Assembly (NCBI RefSeq): GCF_014200575.1
Contig: NZ_JACHBZ010000001.1
Location: 1-64,000, forward strand
DNA length: 64,000 nt
Direction of reading: 5' to 3'
Source of the DNA: Mucilaginibacter saanensis
GTDB lineage: Bacteria > Bacteroidota > Bacteroidia > Sphingobacteriales > Sphingobacteriaceae
Below, in pieces: positions 1 through 7,226 of this stretch (position 1 is its first letter; each line of letters opens with the position of its first letter). The translations under genes and the position numbers were made by a program. The notes beneath the pieces were generated by a model, which saw only the letters and a program-made list of their open reading frames with translations, made no database searches and was not told where the DNA came from.

Positions 1-77
1 TGGTCAGTTTGCCCCGGAATGGGGTGGTCAATTTGACGCGGAATCACTGGTCACATTCCGCCGGAATTGGGTGGTCA
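1..77. mobile_element. Terminal repeat array of an IS21-like element (remnant)
   Basis: TGGTCA occurs at 1, 25, 48 and 72, a spacing of 24, 23 and 24 bases, and each copy is followed by a variant of nnTTnnnCCGGAAT. Regularly repeated TG-starting blocks of this kind are the multiple transposase-binding sites at IS21-family ends, and similar blocks flank istAB elements in Bacteroidetes. No istA or istB coding sequence is visible to the right, so either the element lies to the left of the window or only its end remains. The orientation of the missing body cannot be settled from this fragment. Confidence 0.5.
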
Positions 78-605
78 ATATCAGCGGTATATCCATCTTT
101 AATTAGTCCAATAATAGTTGTTTTAACATTTACATTTAATACGTGGTATACTGCAAGAACAAAAAAACATGAAAGTGAGAGAGCGTGGTATCTGAAAGCA
201 TATTTTGAGAATCAAGTCAAAAAAGTGGAGGAGTTCTTTTCCGCTGCTGATAAAATCATACATGAAGATATTCATTCATACCACAAGCTCCCAGAAACCA
301 TTGAACAGGACAAAAAATCTGATTTTATTGGTGCAACCCTATTTAAATTGGCAAACTTAAAGCGCAAATTTGAAATTGAGGTATTGGAAGTTTTAAAATA
401 TACTTATCCCGAGGTTTTCAAAGAGTTAAATAAATATATTCTTGATTTTGAAGATGCTGGCTCAGCAGCATTTGACGAGTTGAGTGCTGATGATGCCTAT
501 TTTAAGTATATTACTACTATAAACAAAACTAAAGCAAGATTACTTATTTTGTTATCAGAGCCAGCTCTAAAATATCGGAGGCAAAAAGCTAAAGAGTTTT
601 TATAA
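78..605 (+). pseudogene. 5'-truncated gene for a membrane-anchored hypothetical protein
   Basis: The open frame runs unbroken out of the IS-like repeats; its only upstream start is a TTG at position 9 inside the first repeat, and no internal methionine follows. The native N-terminus therefore seems to have been replaced by the insertion. What remains begins with a hydrophobic stretch (ISPIIVVLTFTFNTWY), probably one membrane segment, followed by about 150 mostly helical residues rich in Lys and Glu, which would lie in the cytoplasm. The family is not recognised. The gene might still be expressed from the TTG or from a promoter in the IS end, but loss of its natural start is more likely. Confidence 0.45.
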
Positions 606-812
606 CATTGATACTGATACATTGAATTAGTTATTTTAAATAGAACGAACAAATGTTTATTGAAAGAGGTTAAGCATATCTAAAGTATCCTTTGTCGTTT
701 GTAAAGCAGGTATTTTTAATATTTAGGTAACCTAATCGTTATAGAATTATGAGCCCAATCTATAATTGCAAAAACAGATTGCAATTACAGATTTATTGTA
801 CTATCATAGATT

Positions 813-1364
813 ATGGCAGATAATACTGAATCACGACCACAAACCATCCAATGGAAGCCTGCCATCAAAAAATGGTACAATGTAAACAAAGAGAGCTATA
901 AGCTCATATATGAGGCTGCTAAAGAAAGATTTGAAGAGGTAAGTAGTGAATCAGAATCCATTACCAACAAATCAATTACTATGTTAACTGCTTTAATTGG
1001 ATTGTTTGGTTTTTTTATTGGAACCCTGAAACCTCAAAATAATATAGATTTTCTTTGGGCATTAATTCCATTAATGGTAATTGATGTTTGGTATTTATTT
1101 TTGCTGATAGCCCCAAAGAATATAAGGCAAAGAGGACTTTCTCCATCTGAATCAATCCCAATAAATTTGGATAATGATGAAGACCAAGAAGTTCAAACTG
1201 AATTAGTTTATTATCAAATGATAGTTCATTATGAAAACAATACTTCAATAATGAAATCTAAGAATGAAAAAAGAATAGAACATTTCAAAATTGCACTGTT
1301 TCTTTTTCTTTTGATACTTGCATTAATTGCATCTTCAATTGCAATTAGCGTGAACCACCCTTAG
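813..1364 (+). CDS. Hypothetical protein with three membrane segments
   Basis: The product is 183 residues. It has a charged helical N-terminus (about 1-50), a tight pair of hydrophobic helices (about residues 54-70 and 80-100), a polar acidic middle, and a third hydrophobic helix near the C-terminus (about 158-178). The N-terminal pattern, a run of helical Glu/Lys ending in ITNKSITMLTALIGL, resembles small Bacteroidetes membrane proteins that accompany mobile or defence genes, but no named family is recognised. It stands alone on the plus strand, about 200 bp after the truncated gene before it. Low-GC codon use matches the rest of the accessory region. Its stop lies within a possible 22-codon antisense ORF. 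Confidence 0.55.
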   Translation: MADNTESRPQTIQWKPAIKKWYNVNKESYKLIYEAAKERFEEVSSESESITNKSITMLTALIGLFGFFIGTLKPQNNIDFLWALIPLMVIDVWYLFLLIAPKNIRQRGLSPSESIPINLDNDEDQEVQTELVYYQMIVHYENNTSIMKSKNEKRIEHFKIALFLFLLILALIASSIAISVNHP

Positions 1365-1413
1365 TGGATGTACTTCCTGAACCATCTTGGATTATAACTT
1401 CTTCTCTTGGCAT
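1345..1413 (-). CDS. Possible 22-residue small protein, antisense to the end of the preceding gene
   Basis: An ATG-started frame of 22 codons reads on the minus strand and ends in TAA. The peptide is polar, with an acidic N-terminal half (MPREEVIIQDG) and a Gly/Ser/Thr-rich tail ending KGGSR. What raises it above chance is a well-formed Bacteroidetes promoter 17 bp upstream of its ATG. Translation is not shown; the promoter could instead drive an antisense RNA into the convergent gene. No family is recognised. Confidence 0.25.
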   Translation of the reverse strand: MPREEVIIQDGSGSTSTKGGSR

Positions 1414-1429
1414 ATCTAGATTTTATTAT

Positions 1430-1460
1430 CAAATATAACTTATAATTTCCATTAGGGCAA
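1430..1460 (-). promoter_or_regulatory. Bacteroidetes-type promoter on the minus strand
   Basis: Read on the minus strand, TTG (1458-1460) is followed after exactly 20 bases by TATATTTG (1430-1437), a full match to the TTG-N19-21-TAnnTTTG consensus of Bacteroidetes housekeeping promoters. Transcription would start near 1423, about ten bases before the small ORF ending at 1413. Confidence 0.45.
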
Positions 1461-1672
1461 TTACAGTGATGAAAATGTCATCCTCTGGGCTCATTCCAGG
1501 CCTTGGCTTGATAGATTCGGTACAATAGTGGATTAAGCTACTAGTTTTACATTTGTAGCACAAAGGTCTTTTAAAAGGTAAATTAAGGCAATGGGTTAAA
1601 TGGCTTGATTTTTTGTATTATTTGAGGTTACTTTTATTGGTTATATTTGAAACTAACCTTATCCATTGTTAA

Positions 1673-2191
1673 ATGAAAAAAGTAGTACTTTTATTATTTT
1701 TATTTTTGTTTGCTTGTTCAGGCAATAAACAAAATCAAGTTGAGAAAGTCGTAAAACTTTATTTGGATACCGTCTTGAATGACCCACATAGTTATGAGAG
1801 AATAAAATTCGATTCAATTTCTCGAAACTATGCAGACTATACAGTTGGTGACCCCGAGGGTAGAGAATTGGTTAAATTAGCTCAAAAGTATCTCACTGAA
1901 TCGTCGAAGCATCAAAAAATGGCAAGTGATAACTTATATATATCCCACCCAAATCATCAAGCTTTTGACCGAAACTTAAAGCTTTCTAAGGTTTTACTAA
2001 ATAAAGCAGATAGTGTACAAAATATAATTGATATTAAAGGTAAAGGATATAAAGGTTCATTATTTAGTTATACTATTGAGCACACCTATAGGGCCAAAAA
2101 TGGTTTTGGTGCCCTCACTATTCATAAAACAAGATTCATCGTTGATAGTGCTATTACCAAGGTTATATTTTCTAAAGAAATAAAAGAATAA
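1673..2191 (+). CDS. Hypothetical lipoprotein
   Basis: The product is 172 residues with a clear lipoprotein signal: a Lys-Lys N-terminus, a Leu/Phe-rich core and a lipobox ending FACSG, with Cys15 as the likely lipidated residue. The mature part is polar and probably helical at first (NKQNQVEKVVKLYLDTVLNDP), the style of small Bacteroidetes lipoproteins with a DUF4878-like fold, though that assignment is not firm. It should sit in the inner or outer membrane facing the periplasm. A 308-bp gap separates it from the gene before, so it probably has its own promoter. Confidence 0.6.
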   Translation: MKKVVLLLFLFLFACSGNKQNQVEKVVKLYLDTVLNDPHSYERIKFDSISRNYADYTVGDPEGRELVKLAQKYLTESSKHQKMASDNLYISHPNHQAFDRNLKLSKVLLNKADSVQNIIDIKGKGYKGSLFSYTIEHTYRAKNGFGALTIHKTRFIVDSAITKVIFSKEIKE

Positions 2192-2296
2192 AAAATAATG
2201 TGATTTGGGGTTGCTCTCAAAATTACCTTCAAAGAGCAACTGTATTTGTTGTACTGTTTATCTGGTTGAATTGTTACTTTTTATTAAAACCTTATT

Positions 2297-3184
2297 ATGG
2301 CTTTACAAATTAGCGAAGAAGATAAAAAGGATTTTGGAAAGAAATTCGTTACCTACTTGCCCATACTAACAATATGCGCTTTAGGAATAGGAATCATTAA
2401 TCTATTGGTTTACTATTATCCTTTCAATCTTGATATTTTAATTTATACCGATATAAATGAAATACTTTTAGAGACATTCACCAATCTTGCGTTATGTGTT
2501 TTGATTTTTTTGTTTATCCAAGCTTTTGCAGAATTAATGATATTCATTAGAAACAGAAAATTAAGAATCACAGATAAAAACGATGCAAGGCTAACTCTCA
2601 AAATAAGTTATAAAACCGCAAATTTAATTATAATAATTTTTGCTATAATCATAACTATAGCTTTGGTAGTACTTTTAGTAAGTATAAGGAAACCTAAATA
2701 CAGCTTAATTTATCAAGAATTAAAATTAGTTTCCATAGGGGTATACTTTATCACTTTGTTGGCTGTTTCCTTGCGGGTATATTTTAGCTTAATCTATGAA
2801 ATAAACTATTTCAAACCATTAAATTTAAATTATACAACCGTTTTAAATGTCGTATATATTATGTTATTCTATACAACGTTTTTCAGTTTAAAAAAATCAA
2901 TTTCTACCAAACTTTTTTCAACTTACGGCACCTATATTGAAATAGGCGCTAAAAGAATAATTTCTAATAAGAATTACTATTACATAGGAAGAACTAAAAA
3001 TTTTATATTCTTTTATGATGCTAAAGAGGACTTTACCGATGTATATCAAAGTAAAGACGTTTCTCTGCTATCTGTGAATAATAACGGTTTTTTTAAAACG
3101 ATTAAAAAGCTAAATATCAGCCAACAAAAAAGAGATAGTCTTATACAATTAAAAAAAAATGATAGTCTAAAATTTAATAAATAA
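2297..3184 (+). CDS. Hypothetical membrane protein, first of a tandem paralogous pair
   Basis: The product is 295 residues with about five hydrophobic segments (near residues 18-38, 57-80, 108-128, 145-165 and 183-200) and a soluble C-terminal tail of about 95 residues. The tail contains a short beta-rich block, IGAKRIISNKNYYYIGRTKN, followed by FIFFYDAKED. The next gene repeats this architecture and the same tail pattern (GKRITSN...CYIGRSKSNVFFY), so the two arose by duplication. Only one base separates this stop from the next ATG, so they are surely co-transcribed and probably co-translated, perhaps as a hetero-oligomeric membrane complex. No known domain is recognised. Confidence 0.6.
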   Translation: MALQISEEDKKDFGKKFVTYLPILTICALGIGIINLLVYYYPFNLDILIYTDINEILLETFTNLALCVLIFLFIQAFAELMIFIRNRKLRITDKNDARLTLKISYKTANLIIIIFAIIITIALVVLLVSIRKPKYSLIYQELKLVSIGVYFITLLAVSLRVYFSLIYEINYFKPLNLNYTTVLNVVYIMLFYTTFFSLKKSISTKLFSTYGTYIEIGAKRIISNKNYYYIGRTKNFIFFYDAKEDFTDVYQSKDVSLLSVNNNGFFKTIKKLNISQQKRDSLIQLKKNDSLKFNK

Positions 3185-3185
3185 T

Positions 3186-3974
3186 ATGGGTAAAGAAATT
3201 AAAGACAACGCATACGCACAACTATTAAAAATCTTACCATTAATCTCATTGCTAATCTTGGTCTTTGGGTTAGGGAAACTATTTATATATTATGTTCTAT
3301 TCAATTATAATATAATTGAATGTCTTGAAACAGGCGAACTGCTTCCACAAGTACTTTATGATTTTATAACAGCATCCTTTTATATCCTTATTAATTTCTA
3401 CTATGTTAATCATATTACTGATTTCTTAATAAATAAAAAGACAGCTACAGAAGAAAATAGATTAGGTAGTCTTGGCGCATCAAGGTCGTTTAACTTTAGT
3501 CATTTAATAGTAGGAATAATCTTCTTTATAATTTGTTCAGCTCTATTATGTATAACTCTTTGGAAACTGACTAACGTGGATTTATCTAAAAGTAATGGAA
3601 CATTACAATTTAAAGCTTTTACTGTTTGTCTGAATCTTGCAATTGGAACTGTTATAACAGTAGTGTTTACATTTCATCAAATGATAAAGGAGAAAACTAT
3701 TATTGATAAATCCTCAAAGGTTATCATTATATTCAGCATTATAGTTTTATTAAATTCCATCGTCGAAGGAATAGCTAAATACTATTTGGTAAATAACGAT
3801 GATTTATATAACGGTAGTTATATTGTTTTGGATGGAAAAAGAATCACATCTAATACAGATACATGCTATATCGGGAGGAGTAAATCTAACGTGTTCTTTT
3901 ATATAAGAAAGGAGCATTCTGTTAATGCGTATTCAACTTCTCATATAACCGAGGTATCCATAAAACAAAAGTAA
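3186..3974 (+). CDS. Hypothetical membrane protein, second of the tandem paralogous pair
   Basis: The product is 262 residues with about five hydrophobic segments in the same order as the gene before, and a C-terminal soluble block with the shared signature Y-I-G-R-[ST]-K-[NS]-x-x-F-F-Y. The N-terminus is also alike: a short polar stretch, then a hydrophobic helix ending in YYxxFNxxI. The gene starts one base after its partner's stop and ends 11 bp before the convergent nuclease-like gene. The function is unknown. Partnering with the nuclease is possible only in the loose sense of neighbourhood, since transcription is convergent. Confidence 0.6.
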   Translation: MGKEIKDNAYAQLLKILPLISLLILVFGLGKLFIYYVLFNYNIIECLETGELLPQVLYDFITASFYILINFYYVNHITDFLINKKTATEENRLGSLGASRSFNFSHLIVGIIFFIICSALLCITLWKLTNVDLSKSNGTLQFKAFTVCLNLAIGTVITVVFTFHQMIKEKTIIDKSSKVIIIFSIIVLLNSIVEGIAKYYLVNNDDLYNGSYIVLDGKRITSNTDTCYIGRSKSNVFFYIRKEHSVNAYSTSHITEVSIKQK

Positions 3975-3985
3975 ATTCAACATGG

Positions 3986-5200
3986 TCACGAAATTGGAGG
4001 AAAATGAAAAAACATAAATTCAATTTGAATCATACTTTTAGAATCATCAGGTAATGAAAATTGATAACTTATTGAAGAGCTATAAGTATCTTTTAGATAT
4101 TTAACAAAATTGGGGTGTTTAACCACTTCATCTCTAACAGTATCAATAACTGCTGAAAAATCTTTTTGGTCAACAAAAACCATAATAGCTGTTTTGGAAT
4201 CCCTATGCGTTAAGTATCCTAGAAGCTGGTCTATTGCCTCAAGCATCTTCTTTTGACCCTTCCAAAATTTACATTCAGCAACAAACAAATTGCTTCCATC
4301 TTTTGCGTATTTAAGTAAAATATCCGTTTTGCCAATTTTATTAAACGCTTCTCCTACACCTGTTGTAGAGTCATATCTTGTTTCAAGAAATAGAAGGAAT
4401 ATATCTCTTAAATCCTCTTCATGCTTTTTTAAATATAGAGATGGCTTCCTTTCAACCGCTTTACCTACGTTGTAAATTACTTGTTTAATATCTTCATATA
4501 CCTTATCCTGTAAAATGGGTACGATTTTACGTTCAACATTACTCTGAGTTTCCGACACAGGTACTGGAATCCGTTTTTTTACAACTGGAGATGGAATCAT
4601 ATAATCATCTGATTTAGGATTAACTTTTAATCCAATCTTCTCCATGAAATCAAACTTTTGAGAAACAACACTGCCCCGGTTTTCTAATAAGGAATTTATT
4701 GTAGCTTCTAATTGATTATTATAACGTGATACCTCGGAATTAATCTGTCCAATGTTAGCTGATAAGTCAACCTTAAACTTGTTAACTTCCGCTTGATACT
4801 TATCTGCATCTAACTCATCTAATATTACCCAAAAAGATACAGATAAGGGATTAATTTGAAATTTATTACTAAAATATATAATTGTAGAAGTGGATGGTTT
4901 ACAATGAAATAAATCGCTATTTCCTTCAAATGGAATTTCAACTTTTACTTCAAATACTTTTTGTTTATATGTTTCTCCCCAATGATTTGTTCTATCCAAA
5001 TGCATTTCTTTCGGCTTTGATGGGGAAGGTTCACCAAGCTCCAATGGATGAATTGTATATTGTTTAATTAAACGTTCTGCTATCTGCGAAGTGTTTGTCT
5101 GCTCTGTTATTTCAAGCTCCTCAACTTTAGATTTTAAATTCTTTCTGAAATTTTCAATAAAATCACTGAGATAATATTTATCGCTAATGTGTCCTGGCAT
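3986..5200 (-). CDS. PD-(D/E)XK nuclease-like protein
   Basis: The product is 404 residues. The first 230 are helical and partly coiled-coil (SANIGQINSEVSRYNNQLEATINSLL). The C-terminal part (about 290-350) carries the signature of a PD-(D/E)XK nuclease: GKTDILLKY provides the Asp, and NLFVAECKFWKG provides the ExK, followed by the helix LEAIDQLLGYLTHRD and the strand KTAIMVFV. This combination is common in uncharacterised proteins encoded beside restriction or defence genes. It has no methylase partner here, so a classical restriction system is not shown; DNA cleavage triggered by another signal is plausible. It is transcribed towards the membrane protein pair and away from the recombinase gene. 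Confidence 0.6.
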   Translation of the reverse strand: MPGHISDKYYLSDFIENFRKNLKSKVEELEITEQTNTSQIAERLIKQYTIHPLELGEPSPSKPKEMHLDRTNHWGETYKQKVFEVKVEIPFEGNSDLFHCKPSTSTIIYFSNKFQINPLSVSFWVILDELDADKYQAEVNKFKVDLSANIGQINSEVSRYNNQLEATINSLLENRGSVVSQKFDFMEKIGLKVNPKSDDYMIPSPVVKKRIPVPVSETQSNVERKIVPILQDKVYEDIKQVIYNVGKAVERKPSLYLKKHEEDLRDIFLLFLETRYDSTTGVGEAFNKIGKTDILLKYAKDGSNLFVAECKFWKGQKKMLEAIDQLLGYLTHRDSKTAIMVFVDQKDFSAVIDTVRDEVVKHPNFVKYLKDTYSSSISYQFSLPDDSKSMIQIEFMFFHFPPIS

Positions 5201-5328
5201 ATTAGAAAAGTGTTAAGGGTGGTTACAATTTTAGGTAAATATAAAAATGACTTCAAGCATTACCAAATTTAGAGTATACCACAAATTGTGAAAGAAAAAC
5301 CAAAGAAAAATCATCGTTTCATTGCGAA

Positions 5329-5370
5329 TATGAATCGATATTCATAATTTTAGATATTAGAACCTAATAT
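5329..5370. promoter_or_regulatory. Two inverted repeats upstream of the serine recombinase gene
   Basis: TATGAAT-cgat-ATTCATA (5329-5346) and ATATTAG-aac-CTAATAT (5354-5370) are perfect 7-bp inverted repeats directly before the ATG at 5372. TATGAAT occurs once more over the start codon (5371-5377). Small serine recombinases usually bind inverted sites upstream of their own gene for both recombination and autoregulation, so these are candidate res/operator sites. Confidence 0.4.
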
Positions 5371-5371
5371 T

Positions 5372-5995
5372 ATGAATAAAAAGATTAAAATCTTATATGC
5401 ACGAGTTTCTACCTCTGAACAAAATTTAGAACGTCAGACCATAGATTCTGAAAGGTATTTACTTAAAGAAGAAACCTGTTCTGGAGCAATACCCTTTTTT
5501 GAAAGGCCGGTAGCCAGAGAGATTTTAAAGTTAGTAAACAAGGGAGAAGTAGAAGAACTTGCTGTTACATCATTGGATAGGTTATCAAGAGATTTATCCG
5601 ATTTATTAAAAACAGTCAAATTTTTCAATGAACGTAAAATACCTATTCATTTTATTTCTCAAGGTATTAGAACTTTGGATGCAAATGGAAATGAAAACCC
5701 AATAGGTACCTTAATTATTCAGGTTCTTGGTATAATAGCCCAAATGGAGCGTTCTGTTCTACTTGAACGGCAGAAGCAAGGTATTCTGATAGCCAAAACA
5801 AAAGGTGTCTATAAAGGCAGGAAATCAGACACCAAAGAAGATGTTGTAAAATTCTTGAGTAAACCAAAAAACAAAGCAGCTTTAGAATATATAAAGAAAG
5901 GAAATTTAAAGCTAAAAGAAATTTCTATTCTTTCCGGTGTTCATATAAATACTCTTACTAAAATTAAAAAACTTGGATTACAAAATGCAGCCTGA
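5372..5995 (+). CDS. Small serine recombinase (resolvase/invertase family)
   Basis: The product is 207 residues, the usual length for the family. The N-terminal catalytic domain has YARVST with the nucleophile Ser13 and Arg11, LDRLSRD for the second pair of active-site arginines, and the helix ending IAQMERSVLLERQKQG that links to DNA binding. The C-terminal domain (about residues 145-205) is a helix-turn-helix with a GVHINTLTK recognition helix. It breaks and rejoins DNA at short inverted sites, and could resolve cointegrates or invert a segment. It overlaps the following small gene by 11 bp. No second site for inversion was seen, so resolution or excision of the surrounding element is the more likely role. 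Confidence 0.85.
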   Translation: MNKKIKILYARVSTSEQNLERQTIDSERYLLKEETCSGAIPFFERPVAREILKLVNKGEVEELAVTSLDRLSRDLSDLLKTVKFFNERKIPIHFISQGIRTLDANGNENPIGTLIIQVLGIIAQMERSVLLERQKQGILIAKTKGVYKGRKSDTKEDVVKFLSKPKNKAALEYIKKGNLKLKEISILSGVHINTLTKIKKLGLQNAA

Positions 5996-6206
5996 CTTTG
6001 ACCTTACTGCTCATAAATTAGCGAAGATACTTTTGATGGGTGAAGATTTCCCTGTTGTTATCCCTTCTTCTCAAGACAAAAATAAGGGTGAGTTTATAAA
6101 ATCAATTTTCATACTTCAAAATCAGAACTCACCATTTGAGTATTCTATATTACTTGAAGGACAATCAGCAGTGGGGGAAATTGGCACGATAGACATTGAA
6201 GATTAG
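5985..6206 (+). CDS. Small hypothetical protein coupled to the recombinase
   Basis: The product is 73 residues from the ATG at 5985, which lies inside the recombinase gene and overlaps its end by 11 bp; this overlap favours the ATG over the TTG at 5973. It reads LTAHKLAKILLMGEDFPVVIP, then a beta-rich second half ending in an acidic tail. The pattern LLxGxDFPVV is seen in small proteins of phages and mobile elements that have no assigned role. Translational coupling suggests it works with, or modulates, the recombinase. Confidence 0.55.
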   Translation: MQPDFDLTAHKLAKILLMGEDFPVVIPSSQDKNKGEFIKSIFILQNQNSPFEYSILLEGQSAVGEIGTIDIED

Positions 6207-6357
6207 TATACTGATATTCAATCAATTAAATCCAAACCATATAAAAATCCAAAATACCCGAGCACCAAACGATTTTAGGAAGATTTTTTTGGTCTGTTTA
6301 TGCGTAAACTTGGTAATAAAAACGTCCTAAATTTGTTTATAAAACAATAAAACAGCG

Positions 6358-6606
6358 TTATTTTAGGGTTTTATCAGGGGGGAATTTTTCCAGTTCAAAT
6401 AACTCTTTAATATCAATTTTCAAAGCCAAAGCTAAGTTATATAGACTTGATGCTTTGGCATCCACCTTACCTGTTTCTATTCTTACTATTTGAGATTTTT
6501 CAATATCTGCGAGGTTTGCTAATGATTGCATAGTTAAGTTTTGCTCCAATCTTAGTCTTTTAAGATTTAGTCCAATATTCTTAGCTAATGTTTTTTTATC
6601 AAACAT
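6358..6606 (-). CDS. XRE-family helix-turn-helix regulator
   Basis: From the ATG at 6606 the product is 82 residues, essentially a single HTH_3 domain: GLNLKRLRLEQNLTMQSLANLADIEKSQIVRIETGKVDAKASSLYNLALAL. An upstream in-frame TTG at 6648 would add 14 residues but is a poorer start. The protein resembles the DNA-binding half of small XRE repressors found in mobile elements. It is divergent from the secreted protein gene at 6745, and the shared spacer contains an 11-bp inverted repeat, so it probably represses one or both genes. Confidence 0.75.
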   Translation of the reverse strand: MFDKKTLAKNIGLNLKRLRLEQNLTMQSLANLADIEKSQIVRIETGKVDAKASSLYNLALALKIDIKELFELEKFPPDKTLK

Positions 6607-6673
6607 AGCCAAAAGTGATATTGATTTATATTTTTTTTGGAGGCTCAAAAGCCCCCAAAAGGTTAATAATAAT

Positions 6674-6744
6674 TATCTTTGATTGATTTTATGCGCTTTT
6701 AAATGCTCTTTAATAACAACTCACAATAAAAGGAATCAATCAAA
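6674..6744. promoter_or_regulatory. Divergent promoter region with an 11-bp inverted repeat
   Basis: TTTGATTGATT (6678-6688) and AATCAATCAAA (6734-6744) are perfect inverted copies 45 bp apart; the right copy touches the ATG at 6745. The left copy overlaps TATCTTTG (6674-6681), a match to the Bacteroidetes -7 box TAnnTTTG for the plus strand. Placement over the promoter and at the start codon suggests an operator for the adjacent XRE regulator. Confidence 0.4.
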
Positions 6745-7218
6745 ATGAAAAAAATCTTACTACTACTAACATTAGTTTTATCGGCAGTTCACCTACAGGC
6801 ACAAATCAATAAACCTTTACCCAAGTATTATTTAGCTTCACATATTGTAACTATTCGAGAAGCTTTTAATGATGGCCGGGAAAATAACAATGTAGAAATT
6901 GAAATTGCTTTTATTCCTCCAAAAATCAAGGACAATACCAAAGGTTCAATTAAACTTCATTATAATGGCACAAATCATGATGACTATTTCACTTTAACTT
7001 ATAACAAAACAACTAAAGACAAAAATAGTATTACCCATTGGTACTATACAAATGATAATACTTATCCTGAGCTCCAAATCAGATACATGTTTCCTCCAAT
7101 GACTGTCCAGGGCGATGAAAATACATATAGCTACATAGTCATTTTTTCAGGTAATTACACCAATTCACAACTCCAACACAAAACATGTTACATCAGTAAT
7201 GAATTAATTAAAAATTAA
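6745..7218 (+). CDS. Hypothetical secreted protein
   Basis: The product is 157 residues with a standard Sec signal peptide (MKKILLLLTLVLSAVHLQAQ, cleaved after Ala-Gln or nearby). The mature part is polar, rich in Asn and aromatic residues, and strand-like, with no cysteine pair near the N-terminus and no recognised domain. It should be periplasmic or exported. It lies opposite the XRE regulator and is the only secreted protein in this part of the accessory region. It converges with the polymerase-like gene, with 8 bp between the two stops. Confidence 0.55.
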   Translation: MKKILLLLTLVLSAVHLQAQINKPLPKYYLASHIVTIREAFNDGRENNNVEIEIAFIPPKIKDNTKGSIKLHYNGTNHDDYFTLTYNKTTKDKNSITHWYYTNDNTYPELQIRYMFPPMTVQGDENTYSYIVIFSGNYTNSQLQHKTCYISNELIKN

Positions 7219-7226
7219 TCCATAGC

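Noticed and set aside
3186..5200. A restriction-modification system
   Set aside because: Only a nuclease-like protein is present. No methyltransferase or specificity subunit was found nearby, so the label would overstate the evidence.
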